A stretch of DNA of 64,000 nucleotides from Alviniconcha marisindica (GCA_018857735.1 JABMCL010000953.1:417001-481000); one strand, 5' to 3'. Counted from the first letter of the stretch, positions 1-11,668 are shown. A program made the numbers and translations. The notes: generated from the letters alone by a model not told the origin.

Positions 1-319
1 GGCCTTTTCACATAACATTAAATAGAAAAGTCGAACCTGTTAATCGCGGATACGCGGAACAGGCCTTTTCTAACCAGTAAAATAAAGGAACTCCATTAGG
101 AGGTTTAGATCAGAATGGAAAAAATGGAGCCAGGCTCGGATAACGAACCTGACCTCTCAGTCAGAACATCTGTAGCGAAACACAGTTTAAGATTCAAAAG
201 TGTTATAACCCATATATTTGAAACAACTCGTGGCTACCACGAAGCTGGCCCCTGTACTTAATCATTTAACCGAACGTGAAAAATTATGAAACATCAACGA
301 CGCCAGATCTTACGGCAAG
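1..319. other. Non-repetitive leader of window, no gene seen
   Basis: AT-rich sequence with no convincing reading frame or splice-bounded exon. The 9-base string ggccttttc occurs at the very start and again near 62. I see no further structure before the SINE tail begins near 320. Confidence 0.5.
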
Positions 320-683
320 ATTGATTGATTGATTGATTGATGATCGCTTATATAGCGCTATTCTCCGCTCTCTTGAGCAGACTCACTGCGCTCGCATGTA
401 ATTCTACATGAGTGACTAGCTTTTTATAGCGCGTTTTTTTGGATATCCACCGAAGTGGTGTACTTACAGCGCTGGCAGGGCTGGTACCACATGAAACTGC
501 TGCCGTCTCGGCGCAGGTCTGTGTGCACCATACAACCATGCTCCATGTCATTTCATGCAAAACCACATACGTAAGGTGTATGCGTGTTTAGCTGTAACCT
601 GCCACCTGCACTTTTGGCAGAATGACCGGGATCTTTTACGTGCTACTGCGGTAACACGGGGGTGGAACGGATACCGAAATAAG
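320..683 (-). mobile_element. SINE family 1, copy A (5'-truncated)
   Basis: Starts with an (ATTG)n tract, which is the 3' tail of a minus-strand element. The body is shared almost base for base with 7288-7650, including the segments tatagcgctattctccgctc and cggtaacacgggggtgg. Similarity to the longer copy stops near 683 at ggataccgaaat, before the tRNA-like head, so this copy lacks its Pol III promoter. Open frames inside it are spurious. Confidence 0.8.
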
Positions 684-929
684 ATAAATAAGACCAAACC
701 ATAAAAACTACAACAATAAAACAACAATAAAACATCAGTCAGAAACTAGGAAGGTAAAAGATAGTCAAACCAACCTGTTGAATGTGGATTAAATTGAGCC
801 AAAACACTAGTTGCACGAATGAAAAACTTTGACTTGGAGACTTAGGGACTGACCTGGAGACTTGGCAAAGTGACTACAAAAGAGGGCACACGGTCCTTAG
901 ATTTCTGTGAGGGCGAGTGGTGCGGGGAT
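684..929. other. Unique A-rich stretch, no gene seen
   Basis: A-rich sequence with a short aacaataaaac duplication near 715-735. No coding potential or recognisable element. Confidence 0.4.
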
Positions 930-1012
930 AAGTAAGTAAGTAAGTAAGTAAACATGGTGCTTAACGTCCACAGAAACCATAAGGCTTATTAGGGACGGGC
1001 GGTGCTGGGATT
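930..1012 (-). mobile_element. Interspersed repeat with (AAGT)n tail, family 2 3' end
   Basis: (AAGT)n is followed by catggtgcttaacgtccaca and then ccataaggcttattagggac. The same string occurs at 43768-43910 (twice), reversed at 29425-29476, and diverged at 30850-30900. At 29151-29476 it sits at the 3' end of a tRNA-headed element, so I read it as the tail of SINE family 2. Confidence 0.65.
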
Positions 1013-1378
1013 AAAATGGAGGGTCTTTTATACCTTCAAAAGTACGGCATCGGTGGCCCAGAATTTGGAATAAAAGAAGAATGTGTAACAGAATAGGGAA
1101 GGCAGCCTTTCCATGCCCTTGCATGTACAGGGAGGCTTGTTGTCTACAGCTCGGCCAGCTGACCGGCGCTAACTGGAACCGATCCTTCACACGGGAAAGG
1201 AGACTACTGCACCCCACGACCGCACTAAGACCCAGCACCAAGGAACTATTGACTGAACTAAAAACATTCTCATCTTTTCAACTTCAAAACTTACAAAGAC
1301 CATTTCACCAACAGTCTGACTAAAGTTGAACGTAGACTGAAAAAAGGGGGGTCGGTAACCCGATGTACTTTAATAGAA
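1013..1378. other. Unique stretch, no gene supported
   Basis: Short open frames exist on both strands (up to 80 codons), but they have no splice context, no recognisable protein sequence and no repeat structure. Confidence 0.4.
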
Positions 1379-1935
1379 GGACTTTTCTCCACACATAAAC
1401 CCTTTGGTAAAGGGTAAGGTGGGGGGAAAGGACTTGTTGCATAAACCCTTTGGTAATAGGAAAAGTGGGGGGGGTGACTTGTTGCATAACCCTTGGTAAA
1501 GGGTAATGTGGGGAAAGGAGTTGTTGCATATACCCTTTGGTAAAGGGTAAGGGGGGGACTCAAGTTGTTGCATAACCCTTGGTAAAGGGTAAGGTGGGGA
1601 GAAGGACTTGTTGCATAAACCCTTTGGTAAAGGGTAAGGGGGGGAGGACTTGTTCATAAACCCTTTGGTAAAGGGTAAGGGGGGGAGGACTTGTTGCCTA
1701 AACCCTTTGGTAAAGGGTAAGGGGGGGAGGACTTGTTGCTAAACCCTTTGGTAAAGGTAAGGTGGGAGAGGACTTGTTGCATAAACCCTTTGGTAAAGGG
1801 TAAGGTGGGGAGAAGGACTTGTTGCATAAACCCTTTGGTAAAGGGTAAGGGGGGGAGGACTTGTTGCCTAAACCCTTTGGTAAAGGGAAAGGGGGGGGGA
1901 CTTGTTGCATAACCTTGGGGGGGGGGGGGACATTG
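1379..1935. repeat. ~45-bp minisatellite, ~12 units
   Basis: Each unit holds the near-palindrome ccctttggtaaaggg followed by a G-run and a ggacttgttgcataaa-type segment. Units vary in length (about 38-46 bp), so all frames are spurious. The Pro/Leu-rich minus-strand frames here are products of the repeat, not genes. Confidence 0.9.
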
Positions 1936-2069
1936 GACTAACACTGTAACTGTGGCGCTGCCTGCTCGTCAACACGCGTTAGCAAACAAGGTCGCGCTGT
2001 TTAGTTTTCCTGTCAGATAACTTGTCTTGGCTGGATGCTCGGCTATCGACGCATGTTTCTAGTATTTAA

Positions 2070-2130
2070 CCGCCCCCCCCCCCCCCCCCCCCCACCGCAA
2101 CCGCCCCCACCCCCATCCCCTTCGCTGGTA
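2070..2130. repeat. Poly-C tract and C-rich flank
   Basis: A run of about 21 C followed by C-rich sequence. A poly-G run lies near 2237-2251 and C-rich sequence at 2573-2695 continues the low-complexity block. Confidence 0.9.
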
Positions 2131-2781
2131 AAGAAAGAAAGAAAGAGATGAGCCTGAGCGGTCTTGCAAGACGTGACTTATGACTGATTATATCGGCTCA
2201 CACTAACACGCTGTCATAATGAGTACAAAATGACGCGGGGGGGGGGGGGGGGAGAGTAGCAAGGTCCAGTCCAGTGTTTGCGGCCCTCACTTTGGTCCGC
2301 TGTAGCCGCTGGGTGTGTCGGAGGCAGGCGGCGGTGGGGTGCCGGGCTTTCCACCCCGGTGAGTGTGCTGTGGCAACGCGCCACCTGGCCGTCTTTGTCC
2401 GCCCGGCCCCACAGGCCCCACAGGCCGTCACAGGCCGTCCGGCCGCTCCGCGGGGGCCTCTGCCCAGTGCACACCGCGCTTACCTCCCCTGGGCTCGCTC
2501 GCTCCGCGCAAATTTGTCTGTGAGGGGTCACTTTACTCTCGTCTGACCAAACAGCCCCACAGTCTGAGGACATCACCCCCCCACCCCCCACCCCAACAAA
2601 CACACGCTCCCTGGACCTACTCCCCCTTCCTCTCCTCCCCCCCCCCCCATCTCTCTCTCTCCCCCCCTGCCCCCCCCCCTCCCCCAAGTATTTATTGAGG
2701 CCACCCCTCCCGGTTTATTAAGGTATTTTCTATGTGTGCCCCCACCCCCTCCCCTTTTTTAAGGTTGTGTGGGGGGGGGAT

Positions 2782-2783
<2 letters not shown>

Positions 2784-2853
<70 letters not shown>
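2784..2853. repeat. (CT)n microsatellite
   Basis: Uninterrupted CT dinucleotide repeat of about 70 bp. Confidence 0.97.
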
Positions 2854-2855
<2 letters not shown>

Positions 2856-3263
2856 ATGTGTCCGGCGTTCAAGTCAGCAGTGTCCACTGACTTCTCTCGT
2901 CCATCCTCTGAGCTTGTGGCTGATGTTTTTCGGTCTGACCGGATAGATGAGGTTTCCAAAGCAGTCAGCAGAACTTCACGAGTCAGTCGTCGGGGAACGT
3001 TCCTGATCATCTCACTCTCACCCTTAGTGCCACTTCCGTACCGCTGATCGGACACGGTCTGGTTCTAGCGCTTGTCGTCTGCTGCCACGGCTGACTGCTG
3101 CGCGGAGCTGACGGTGAAGGCAGGTGGCGGCTGTCGGAAATGCCCTCAGTAACGGTGAGACGTTCACTGGAGCAGATCGGATTTAATTCCGTTTTGTATG
3201 GTTTTGCTTATTTTGTGAATTTATTTGTGATGTTTATAAATGTGGTCACAATTTCAGTAATAA

Positions 3264-3496
3264 CCCCCCCCCCCCCCCCCCCCCTTGTTTTTTCTTGTTT
3301 AGTTTGGTATTGGTTGGTCTTTGTTTTTATGTGTATTTTCCCCCGAATGGGTACATTGCGTAGTGTGTGTGTGTGGGGGGGGGGGGGGGTATTTTTCTCA
3401 GTTTCTTCTCTCTCTTAAAGACAAATTGTTGGGCTTTTTAAAACTAAGTTAGGGCGCTATACTAGAAACTGGTATCTGTTCGCGTGTCCATCTCCG

Positions 3497-3537
<41 letters not shown>
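3264..3537. repeat. Poly-C/poly-G tracts incl. 41-nt C run
   Basis: Poly-C near 3264-3284, poly-G near 3376-3389, and a C run of about 41 nt at 3497-3537. Exact lengths are doubtful because homopolymers of this size are poorly resolved by sequencing. Confidence 0.9.
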
Positions 3538-3539
<2 letters not shown>

Positions 3540-3642
3540 CCCATCTCTCTCTTTGTTTCCGGAAGATATCTTCTGAACCGCTCAACCGTCAGTAACCAAA
3601 CTTGATATGGCAGTGCATCATCGTCAGTTGGAGTATAATGCA

Positions 3643-3664
3643 AACACACACACACACACACACA
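3643..3664. repeat. (CA)n microsatellite
   Basis: Short CA repeat of about 11 units. Confidence 0.9.
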
Positions 3665-4003
3665 ATACACGTTGCTATCTTCAAGGTCAAGGTCAGAGTG
3701 AGGGCTTATAATATAATCAAAACGTGACTCAACTAATGGTCGTTTTACGACGAGAACTAATGGTCCTTTTACGACCAGACTTTGTTTGATAGGATATCAC
3801 CGTATGCCGGAGTGTCTTGTAAAAAGCTTGCTTTGCTGTGTTCAAGGTCAACGTGACAGCGAAGATTCACAACGAGGCTGCTCGTAATGTTTGTGGGCCG
3901 TGTATTTTCTGTACCACTGCCACGGATGTCTTTGTAGCCAAACGAGGTGTGTTCTTGTACTCTTAGTAATAACCAGCCGAGCGGAAAGGGAAAAGGTGCG
4001 TTC

Positions 4004-4005
<2 letters not shown>

Positions 4006-4035
<30 letters not shown>

Positions 4036-4068
4036 GTGTGTGTGTGTGTGTGTGTGTGTGGGAGAGAG

Positions 4069-4099
<31 letters not shown>

Positions 4100-4105
4100 C
4101 AGAGT

Positions 4106-4138
<33 letters not shown>

Positions 4139-4147
4139 AGTGTGAGA

Positions 4148-4208
<61 letters not shown>

Positions 4209-4228
4209 TGTTTGTGTGTTGATCGTAC

Positions 4229-4291
<63 letters not shown>

Positions 4292-4317
4292 TGTTTGTGT
4301 GTGTGTGTTGATCGTAC

Positions 4318-4350
<33 letters not shown>

Positions 4351-4352
4351 CG
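4006..4352. repeat. Compound (GT)n/(GA)n block
   Basis: Alternating GT and GA tracts. A composite unit (GA tract, agcgtgtttgtgtg, ttgatcgtacg, GT tract) occurs twice, at about 4150-4235 and 4243-4340. The block ends in a (CG)n run suited to Z-DNA. Confidence 0.95.
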
Positions 4353-4587
4353 TTGACCGTCTGACTGGCCGTAGTTACAGACAGCTGTCCAGCCGGAAAG
4401 TGTCGCTGGTCAGAAAAATGACTCCAACACACAGTGGTGGGTCATCTTCTCCGATCAGCCTGTGCAGCGCTTTTGCCAGGAAACCGCCTGATGGCGCGGT
4501 GTCGCTCTAGCTCCGTGCAGACGACACCAAAAATGGCCAAGTCCTTTTGCTGTTGCAGTCTTAAGTGGATTGTTCCTGGTTACGCCG

Positions 4588-4642
<55 letters not shown>

Positions 4643-4689
4643 ACAGTGTGTGTGTGTGTGTGTGAGACAGTGTGTGTGTGTGTGTGTGA

Positions 4690-4733
<44 letters not shown>

Positions 4734-4734
4734 A

Positions 4735-4771
<37 letters not shown>

Positions 4772-4825
4772 TGTCGTGTGTGGTGGTTTTGTGTAGACAG
4801 TGGTTGTGTGTGTGTGTTGTGTGTG

Positions 4826-4858
<33 letters not shown>

Positions 4859-4885
4859 GTGGTGTGTGTGTGTGTGTGTGTGAGA

Positions 4886-4948
<63 letters not shown>

Positions 4949-4954
4949 ACAGTG
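4588..4954. repeat. Interrupted (GT)n block
   Basis: About 370 bp of GT repeat with recurrent gagacagt interruptions. All cysteine/valine-rich and His/Thr-rich frames across it are artefacts of the dinucleotide. Confidence 0.96.
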
Positions 4955-5306
4955 TGTGCATTGACATACGGTCCAGAGTGTGCCTGTGTGGTATTCATTT
5001 GTGTGTGCGCTGTGTTCATTTCAGCCAGTGTTTGCATTGAAAAGTGAAATGACGGCTGCACCGTATAAAGGCAGCCAGCGAGTACTTTACTACTAATGCG
5101 GTAGTCGTGGGGACCAGGACGGTGGTGTGTTTGCGGGTCCACAGGAACGTCCATCTCAGGAAGCGGACGAGGGGCGATTTGTGGACTGAGACTTTTGAGA
5201 CAACGTCTGGCCGGCCCGACACGTACGTTGGGTCAGTAGGTCAAAAACAAGGCCATTTTTGGCAGTTTAGTGTGTGGGTGGGGGGTGGGGGGGGGGGGTG
5301 TGATCT

Positions 5307-5371
5307 GTGCAAGTTTGGAAGTCATTTGTACAAGTTTGGAAGTCATCTGTGCAAGTTTGGAAGTCATTTGA
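5307..5371. repeat. ~20-bp tandem repeat x3
   Basis: Three copies of gcaagtttggaagtcat with 3-4 bp spacers. Confidence 0.85.
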
Positions 5372-5640
5372 CTTTTGATCATAGGTTGCATTTACATTGC
5401 TTTTGTGTTCCATACAGATACTTGTTAAATTTATGCTTACGATGTGCGAATACAAATCTGAAACAAAAATGACTGCTAGCGTTCTAAAACAAGACCCAAA
5501 CACATAAGAGGTTCAAAAGAACGCTGTTTATTAGGACAAGACAAAACCAGCAAACCTTTAAGCTACAAAACGACACTTAAACAGCTAAACGGTCGAAAAC
5601 GACGAAAAATGAACTGAAACAGCTAGCAGCGGGATGTTAT

Positions 5641-6368
5641 GTGGACCTTATTCAGTCAACAGCTTGTGATGTGGTATGGTGTTGGGTGGACGTTACTCAG
5701 TCAACAGCTTGTGATGTGGTATGGTGTTGGGTGGACGTTACTCAGTCAACAGCTTGTGATGTGGTATGGTGTTGGGTGGACGTTATTCAGTCAACAGCTT
5801 GTGATGTGGTATGGTGTTGGGTGGACGTTACTCAGTCAACAGCTTGTGATGTGGTATGGTGTTGGGTGGACGTTACTCAGTCAAAAGCTAACGACTGAGT
5901 GATAGGTGGACGTTACTCAGTCAATAGCTTGTAGCTGGGTGTTAGGCGGGCGTTATTCAGTCAACAGCTAGCGATTGGTTGTTAGATGGGCGTTATTCAG
6001 TCAACAGCTTGCGATGTGGTATGGTGTTAGGTGGGCGTTATTCAGTCAACAGCTAGCGATTGGTTGTCACATGGACGTTATTCAGTCAACAGCTAATGAC
6101 TGATTGTTAGGTGGGCGTTATTCAGTCAACAGCTAGCGATTGGTTGTCACATGGACGTTATTCAGTCAACAGTTAATGATTGGGTGTTAGGTGGGCGTTA
6201 TTCAGTCAACAGCTAGCGATGTGATTGGGTGTTAGGTGGGCGTTATTCAGTCAACAGCTAGCGGTGTGATTGGGTGTTAGGTGGGCGTTATTCAGTCAAC
6301 AGCTAGCGATGGTTGTCACACGGACGTTATTCAGTCAACAGCTAGCGATGGTTGTCACACGGACGTCT
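5641..6368. repeat. 45-bp minisatellite, diverging rightwards
   Basis: Units begin gtggacgttactcagtcaac at an exact 45-bp period over the first five copies (5641, 5686, 5731...). They then become more diverse (gcgttattcagtcaacagct core). Because 45 is a multiple of 3, an 85-codon open frame arises on the + strand. It has no splice or start context and is not called as a gene. Confidence 0.9.
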
Positions 6369-6544
6369 GTCGGACGTTAGGATTCCACTCCTCACGCCGC
6401 CGCCGTTATTATTATAATTATTTTTATTAGTGTTTGAAAGCCGGCCTACAAGGGACACGAGTGAAAGGAAACAGTATTCAATTATCGTCGATCTTCGGTT
6501 ATCTCTTTGCTACAGCAGGGACACTGATATCTGGCTCCATCACT

Positions 6545-7287
6545 GTGGCCCACAAAGAGTCAGAGTGGTATTGCTTACTGCCCATAACGAGTCACAGTGG
6601 TATTGCTTACTGCCCATAACGAGTCACAGTGGTAGTGCTTACTGCCCATAACGAGTCGACGTGGTAGTGCTTACTGCCCATAACGAGTCAGAGTGGAGTG
6701 CTTACTGCCCATCGAGTCAAGTGGCAGTGCTTACTGCCCATAACGAGTCAGAGTGGTGATTGCTTACTGCCCATAACGAGTCAGAGTGGTAGTGCTTACT
6801 GCCCATAACGAGTCAGAGTGGTATTGCTTACTGCCCATAACGAGTCACAGTGGTAGTGCTTACTGCCCATAACGAGTCACAGTGGTAGTGCTTACTGCCC
6901 ATAACGAGTCACAGTGGTAGTGCTTACTGCCCATAACGAGTCACAGTGGTCAGTGCTTACTGCCCATAACGAGTCACAGTGGTATCGTGCTTACTGCCCA
7001 TAACGAGTCACAGTGGTAGTGCTTACTGCCCATAACGAGTCACAGTGGTGATGAGTGCTTACTGCCCATAACGAGTCACAGTGGCAGTGCTTACTGCCCA
7101 TAACGAGTCACGAGTGGCAGTGCTTACTGCCCATAACGAGTCACAGTGGTAGCTGCTTACCGCCCATAACGAGTCACAGTGGCAGTGCTTACCGCCCATA
7201 ACGAGTCACAGTGGTGATGCAGTGCTTACCGCCCATAACGAGTCACAGTGGTGATGCAGTGCTTACCGCCCATAACGAGTCACAGTG
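6545..7287. repeat. ~32-bp minisatellite, left half
   Basis: Units of gcttactgcccataacgagt plus cacagtggtagt, about 23 copies with small indels at the same place (after gtggt). The array is split by a SINE at 7288-7771 and resumes with the same unit. Confidence 0.93.
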
Positions 7288-7771
7288 GTGATTGATTGAT
7301 TGATTGATGATCACTTATATAGCGCTATTCTCCGCTCTCTTGAGCAGACTCACTGCGCTCGCATGTGGTTCTACATGAGTGACAAGCTTTTTATAGCGCG
7401 TTTTTTTAATTTTATATCCACCGAAGTGTACTTACAGCGCTGGCATGGCTGGTGACACATGAAACTGCAGCCATCTCGGCGCAAGTTCTGTGTACACCAT
7501 ACAACCATGCACCATGTCACTTCATGCAAAGCCACATACGTAAGGTGTATGCGTGTTTAGCTGTAACCTGCCACCTGCACCTTTGGCAGAATAACCGGGG
7601 TCTTTTACGTGATACTGCGGTAACACGGGGGTGGAACGGATACCGAAATTAGAGTCAGCACAGAAAGTCGACCCCGGAGAAGAAAATTATCCCGCCGCTC
7701 CTGCAGGGATTCGAACCCGCGACCTTTCAGTCACGAGTCCGGCGCTCTAACCACTGGGCTATCCCCGCCCC
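7288..7771 (-). mobile_element. SINE family 1, copy B, full length
   Basis: About 484-bp tRNA-derived SINE on the minus strand. On that strand it begins with a tRNA-like head (7700-7771): A-box-like tagcccagtggttagagc and B box gggttcgaatcc. A unique body shared with 320-683 follows, then a (CAAT)n tail at 7288-7303. It lies inside the 32-bp minisatellite, whose units are intact on both sides, so it inserted after the array formed. Such elements are transcribed by Pol III and mobilised by partner LINEs (family knowledge). Confidence 0.85.
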
Positions 7772-7925
7772 CTGTGCTTACTGCCCATAACGAGTCACAG
7801 TGGTGATGTAGTGCTTACCGCCCATAACGAGTCACAGTGGCAGTGCTTACCGCCCATAACGAGTCACAGTGCTAGTGCTTACCGCCCATAACGAGTCACA
7901 GTGCTAGTGCTTACCGCCCATAACG
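7772..7925. repeat. ~32-bp minisatellite, right half
   Basis: Continuation of the 6545-7287 array after the SINE, about 5 units (gcttaccgcccataacgagt). Confidence 0.9.
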
Positions 7926-8438
7926 ACAAATGAACGACGAAACGGACGGCTGTAGGCCTACGACAGCGGTGAAGCGGCAGCTATCGACCTGCTCAGAGAA
8001 GAAATTCTGCCTGATCTGCACGTGATCGATGTCACAATCTATTTGCGGGGCCGCACGTCTTTGTGGACAGCTCTCAATGGCGCCATTCTGTTTCTAGCGA
8101 TAAAGCGGTCCTGGGGGGAAGGTATTGTTTGTGGAGATTTAATCGCGTCTTCCTCGACACGTGTGGGAGCCGTTGCTGACTGTCGGCTGTGCAGCTGTTC
8201 CTGGGTCCGCACACTCACCAGGTGAAGTCACTGCGCGGTGCGAGGTTCGGCAGCACGCTACGTATGTAGGGTGTTATTAATAGTACTCATCCGTAGGGCC
8301 AGACACACGGCCAGCTGTCGCAAGACACAATGCGCGTGTGTTTAGACACGTTTTGTGAATAAGGGCAGTGTCCAAGACGCACATCTTATACACCCCTAGG
8401 CGCAGACAGCTGTTGCTGTAGTCAACTGCGCGCGCGTA
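7926..8438. other. Unique stretch, no gene supported
   Basis: Mixed-composition sequence with a 67-codon + frame (8022-8225) that has no recognisable domain or splice context. Confidence 0.4.
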
Positions 8439-8520
8439 CATATGTGTGTGTGTGTCAGTGTCGTGTGTGCGTGCGTGCGCACGCGCGTATGATTGTAGTG
8501 TGTGTGTGTGTGTGTGTACG
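8439..8520. repeat. GT/CG dinucleotide-rich tract
   Basis: Interrupted GT with gcgcgc segments. Confidence 0.85.
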
Positions 8521-8671
8521 GCGAGGGAGGGTGAGCCTGCATTAATGATTAGACAAGAAGAATGGGTGCCACTGCCGGCAGAAGCCAGACAAGAGCAACA
8601 ATAATCTGGCATTCCGGTTTTGTGCCTTGGCTAGATGTTCTTTGGCGTCAGCCTGGTTTTAAAGCGGAATT

Positions 8672-8833
8672 TTTAGTTCATAGCTTAACTTGCGGTTAGT
8701 TCATAGCTTAACTTGCGGTTAGTTCATAGCTTAACTTGCGGTTAGTTCATAGCTTAACTTGCGGTTAGTTCATAGGTTAACTTGCGGTTAGTTCATAGGT
8801 TAACTTGCGGTTAGTTCATAGGTTAAGTTGCGG
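8672..8833. repeat. 23-bp minisatellite x7
   Basis: Units of ttagttcatagcttaacttg at an exact 23-bp period. The last three copies share an c-to-g change (ataggttaac), a sign of stepwise duplication. Confidence 0.93.
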
Positions 8834-8869
8834 TGAGGCGAGGCACGCTGGAGTTCAGTTACACGTCAT

Positions 8870-9408
8870 GACGTCACTGATCACCGCCGCTGCCCCGGTA
8901 AGAGGAGAAGGACGACGACTTTGATGATGACGATGACGGTAAGCCCCTTGTGGCCGTGCTGTGTGTGTGCAGACCAGGAGCAGCTCCACTGGGTCGGCCT
9001 GCACACTTCACAGCAAGAGGGAGTTCTGGTACCGCACACACCGGAGGCGGAGTCTGGGAGTTTCTGGTACCGCTCACACCGGAGGCGGGACGCTGGCAGC
9101 CGAAGAGAAGAAACCTTACGCGTCAGCGGCAGTGTTACGTCGACCCAGAAAGCGTGTCATTCTTTGCCCTCCCTCTCTTCCCTCCCCCCTTCTCGCGGGT
9201 CTGGCTGAGCTGTGACAGGCGGAGAGCGGTGAGTGGTGCACAGACTGCTGCCAGCCACGAGAACATCTGGCCAACTGCGAGTTCCGGCCTGGACCCCGGC
9301 CCTTCCGCCGTTGGTGCCGGCACTTGACGAAGTTCCAGCGTCACTGACGGGACCCCAGACTGACACTGTCGCTGTTGTCTTCAGCGGGCCTTTGTCGGTC
9401 AACCAGAG
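8870..9408 (+). other. CpG-bearing unique stretch; possible untranslated exon
   Basis: Fairly unique, CpG-containing sequence. It ends at a good 5' splice site, aaccagag|gtgagttc (GT at 9409-9410), after a possible acceptor tgttgtcttcag ending 9384. It could be a 5' untranslated exon of the gene that starts coding at 20248. Nothing in the sequence proves transcription. Confidence 0.2.
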
Positions 9409-9560
9409 GTGAGTTCATTTAGTGATTCTGTGTCAGCGCGTGCTGAGTAGAGTTGATTGACTGAGTTCATTTAGTGATCCTGTGTCAGAGCGTGCTGAGT
9501 AGAGTTGATTGACTGAGTTGATTTAGTGATCCTGTGTCAGTGCATAGGTGAGTGGATTTA
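9409..9560. repeat. ~53-bp repeat x3 starting at a donor-like site
   Basis: Three copies of a unit containing gagttcatttagtgat and ctgtgtcag. The first begins at the gtgagt of the splice-like site at 9409. Confidence 0.75.
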
Positions 9561-9585
9561 CTGATCGTGTAGTGTGTATGTGTGT

Positions 9586-9632
9586 GTGCGCGCGCGCACC
9601 GTCAGTGTGTGTGTGTGTGTGTGTGTGCCCCG
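9586..9632. repeat. (GT)n with CG segment
   Basis: GT repeat interrupted by gcgcgcgc. Confidence 0.9.
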
Positions 9633-9879
9633 TTCGCGCATGCTCGTGTGTCGCGCGCTCGCACACACACCTTTTTCGACTCTCTGTCTCTCTCTGTCTC
9701 TCCACCCCGGCCCCCCCTCCCGTACGCGCGCACTACAAGTGCTAAACACACGCACTAGTGTCACAACACTTGCCCCCCCCCCCCCCCCCCCACCACGCCT
9801 CAGTCCTGACACATATCTGCGGCAGTGGTGAGTGGCTAGCGGTGTAAAAGGACGGGCATTGTAGCAGCGGCAGAACGGG

Positions 9880-10585
9880 AAAAAGGGAGAAAGGGGTGGC
9901 GGTGAATGCAGGGTGCTGTGTGTGCAGGCCTGTCGAAGGGAGAAAGGGGTGGCGGTGAATGCAGGGTGCTGTATGTGCAGTCTTGTCGAAGGGAGAAAGG
10001 GGTGGCGGTGAATGCAGGGTGCTGTATGTGCAGTCTTGTCGAAGGGAGAAAGGGGTGGCGGTGAATGCAGGGCTGCTGTATGTGCAGGCTTGTCAAAGGG
10101 AGAAAGGGGTGGCGGTGAATGCAGGGTGCTGTGTGTGCAGGCTTGTCGAAGGGAGAAAGGGGTGGCGGTGAATGCAGGGTGCTGTATGTGCAGGCTTGTC
10201 GAAGGGAGAAAGGGGTGGCGGTGAATGCAGGGTGCTGTGTGTGCAGGCCTGTCGAAGGGAGAAAGGGGTGGCGGTGAATGCAGGGTGCTGTATGTGCAGG
10301 CTTGTCAAAGGGAGAAAGGGGTGGCGGTGAATGCAGGGTGCTGTGTGTGCAGGCTTGTCGAAGGGAGAAAGGGGTGGCGGTGAATGCAGGGTGCTGTGTG
10401 TGCAGGCCTGTCGAAGGGAGAAAGGGGTGGCGGTGAATGCAGGGTGCTGTATGTGCAGGCTTGTCAAAGGGAGAAAGGGGTGGCGGTGAATGCAGGGTGC
10501 TGTGTGTGCAGGCCTGTCGAAGGGAGAAAGGGGTGGCGGTGAATGGGGTGGCGGTGAATGCAGGGTACTGTGTGTGCAGCCCCTG
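9880..10585. repeat. 53-bp minisatellite, ~13 units
   Basis: Units start gaagggagaaaggggtggcg at an exact 53-bp period (for example 9935, 9988). Two variants alternate (tgtgtgcaggcc / tatgtgcaggct), giving a higher-order pattern. The 336-codon minus frame rich in HSPPPLSPFDKPAHT is the repeat read out, not a gene. Confidence 0.95.
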
Positions 10586-10780
10586 TTGACGGAGCTCAAT
10601 GCCAGCCGTCAACGGCCTGACGTCGCCCGCGTCAGCTGCTTTCATCTGCGAAACAGTTTGATCGGAACGAGTCAGCCGTTCATTTCTCGTCGCCTTTCTC
10701 AACCCCCCCCCCCCCCCCCAGCCCCCGGCCCAGCTGCCAATCAGCGTTCCCCGCTCCTGCACGCTGCCTCTCTGCACTGC

Positions 10781-10785
<5 letters not shown>

Positions 10786-10814
<29 letters not shown>
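10786..10814. repeat. (CT)n microsatellite
   Basis: Short CT run following a poly-C near 10704-10718. Confidence 0.9.
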
Positions 10815-10816
<2 letters not shown>

Positions 10817-11165
10817 CCCCCTACCCCTCCCCGCCGGCACCCCCACCTCCCACTTCTCTCGTTTCTGTTCTCACACACATACATGTACATAGCGCGTGCG
10901 CGCGCGTTCACATGCATACACCGGACAAATGCAGCCACGAACACACACACACACGTTTGAAGGGGTCTGTGTCAACGATATGCCTTGACCCTCGACCCTC
11001 TGAACCGACAGAGCTGCAGGTTGGTGTGAAGTGTGGATTCCGTGGGACACGGGCTGGTGGGCGGCTGGGGGGGGGGGGGGGGGACCACCAGTCCCGCTAG
11101 TTAACACCATGACGCTCAGGGGTATTGAAGGTTGAACCAAGTTCAATTGCATTGCGTCCCCGTTT

Positions 11166-11242
11166 GTCAGGTAGCTCTGTGGTCGACTGGGTAACACTCC
11201 GGAGGCTCGCGCCGGCGATCCGAGTTCAAATCACGTCGGGAA
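11166..11242 (+). mobile_element. tRNA-like SINE head (third type)
   Basis: ggtagctctgtggtcgactg (A-box-like) and gatccgagttcaaatc (B-box-like) are spaced as in a tRNA, followed by a C run. The sequence is too degenerate in its arms to call a functional tRNA, so a tRNA-derived SINE remnant is more likely. Confidence 0.5.
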
Positions 11243-11392
11243 CTCCCCCCCCCCCCCCCGTTTTTTCCTTCAACTTCGTCTTCCTTTTGTTTTTGTTTGT
11301 TTTAATTCCAGCTGCTGCAACACCAACACCATGGACGCAGTGGAACCTTTTTAGAAAATACAAAGTTTTGGTACAACCTACTCCCCCCCCTC

Positions 11393-11668
11393 CCCCCACC
11401 GGTGTTGCCAGTGTTCGGTCAGTAAAACAGACCTGGTGTTGCCAGTGTTCGGTCAGTAATACAGACCTGGTGTTGCCGGTGTTCGGTCAGTAAAACAGAC
11501 CTGGTGTTGCCGGTGTTCGGTCAGTAATACAGACCTGGTGTTGCCAGTGTTCGGTCAGTAATACAGACCTGGTGTTGCCAGTGTTCGGTCAGTAATACAG
11601 ACCTGGTGTTGCCAGTGTTCGGTCAGTAATACAGACCTGGTGTTGCCAGTGTTCGGTTAGTGAAACAG
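11393..11668. repeat. 34-bp minisatellite x8
   Basis: Units of cctggtgttgccagtgttcg followed by gtcagtaatacaga; minor aa/at and cc/ca variants. Confidence 0.93.

Noticed and set aside
2255..2358. GC-rich possible first exon ending at ccaccccg|gtgagt
   Set aside because: A single donor-like site in GC-rich sequence; no acceptor, start site or coding frame to support it.
5063..5070. TATA-box-like gtataaag promoter
   Set aside because: An isolated motif between arrays with no linked transcript or coding start; such strings are frequent by chance. A second one near 29080 (gtatataaagtg) was dropped for the same reason.
7700..7771. A functional tRNA gene on the minus strand
   Set aside because: A and B boxes are present, but the sequence continues into a SINE body with an (ATTG)n tail, and the arms do not fold as a clean cloverleaf by eye.
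9836..10846. 336-codon minus-strand frame with HSPPPLSPFDKPAHT repeats
   Set aside because: Produced by the 53-bp minisatellite; no conserved residues outside the repeat.
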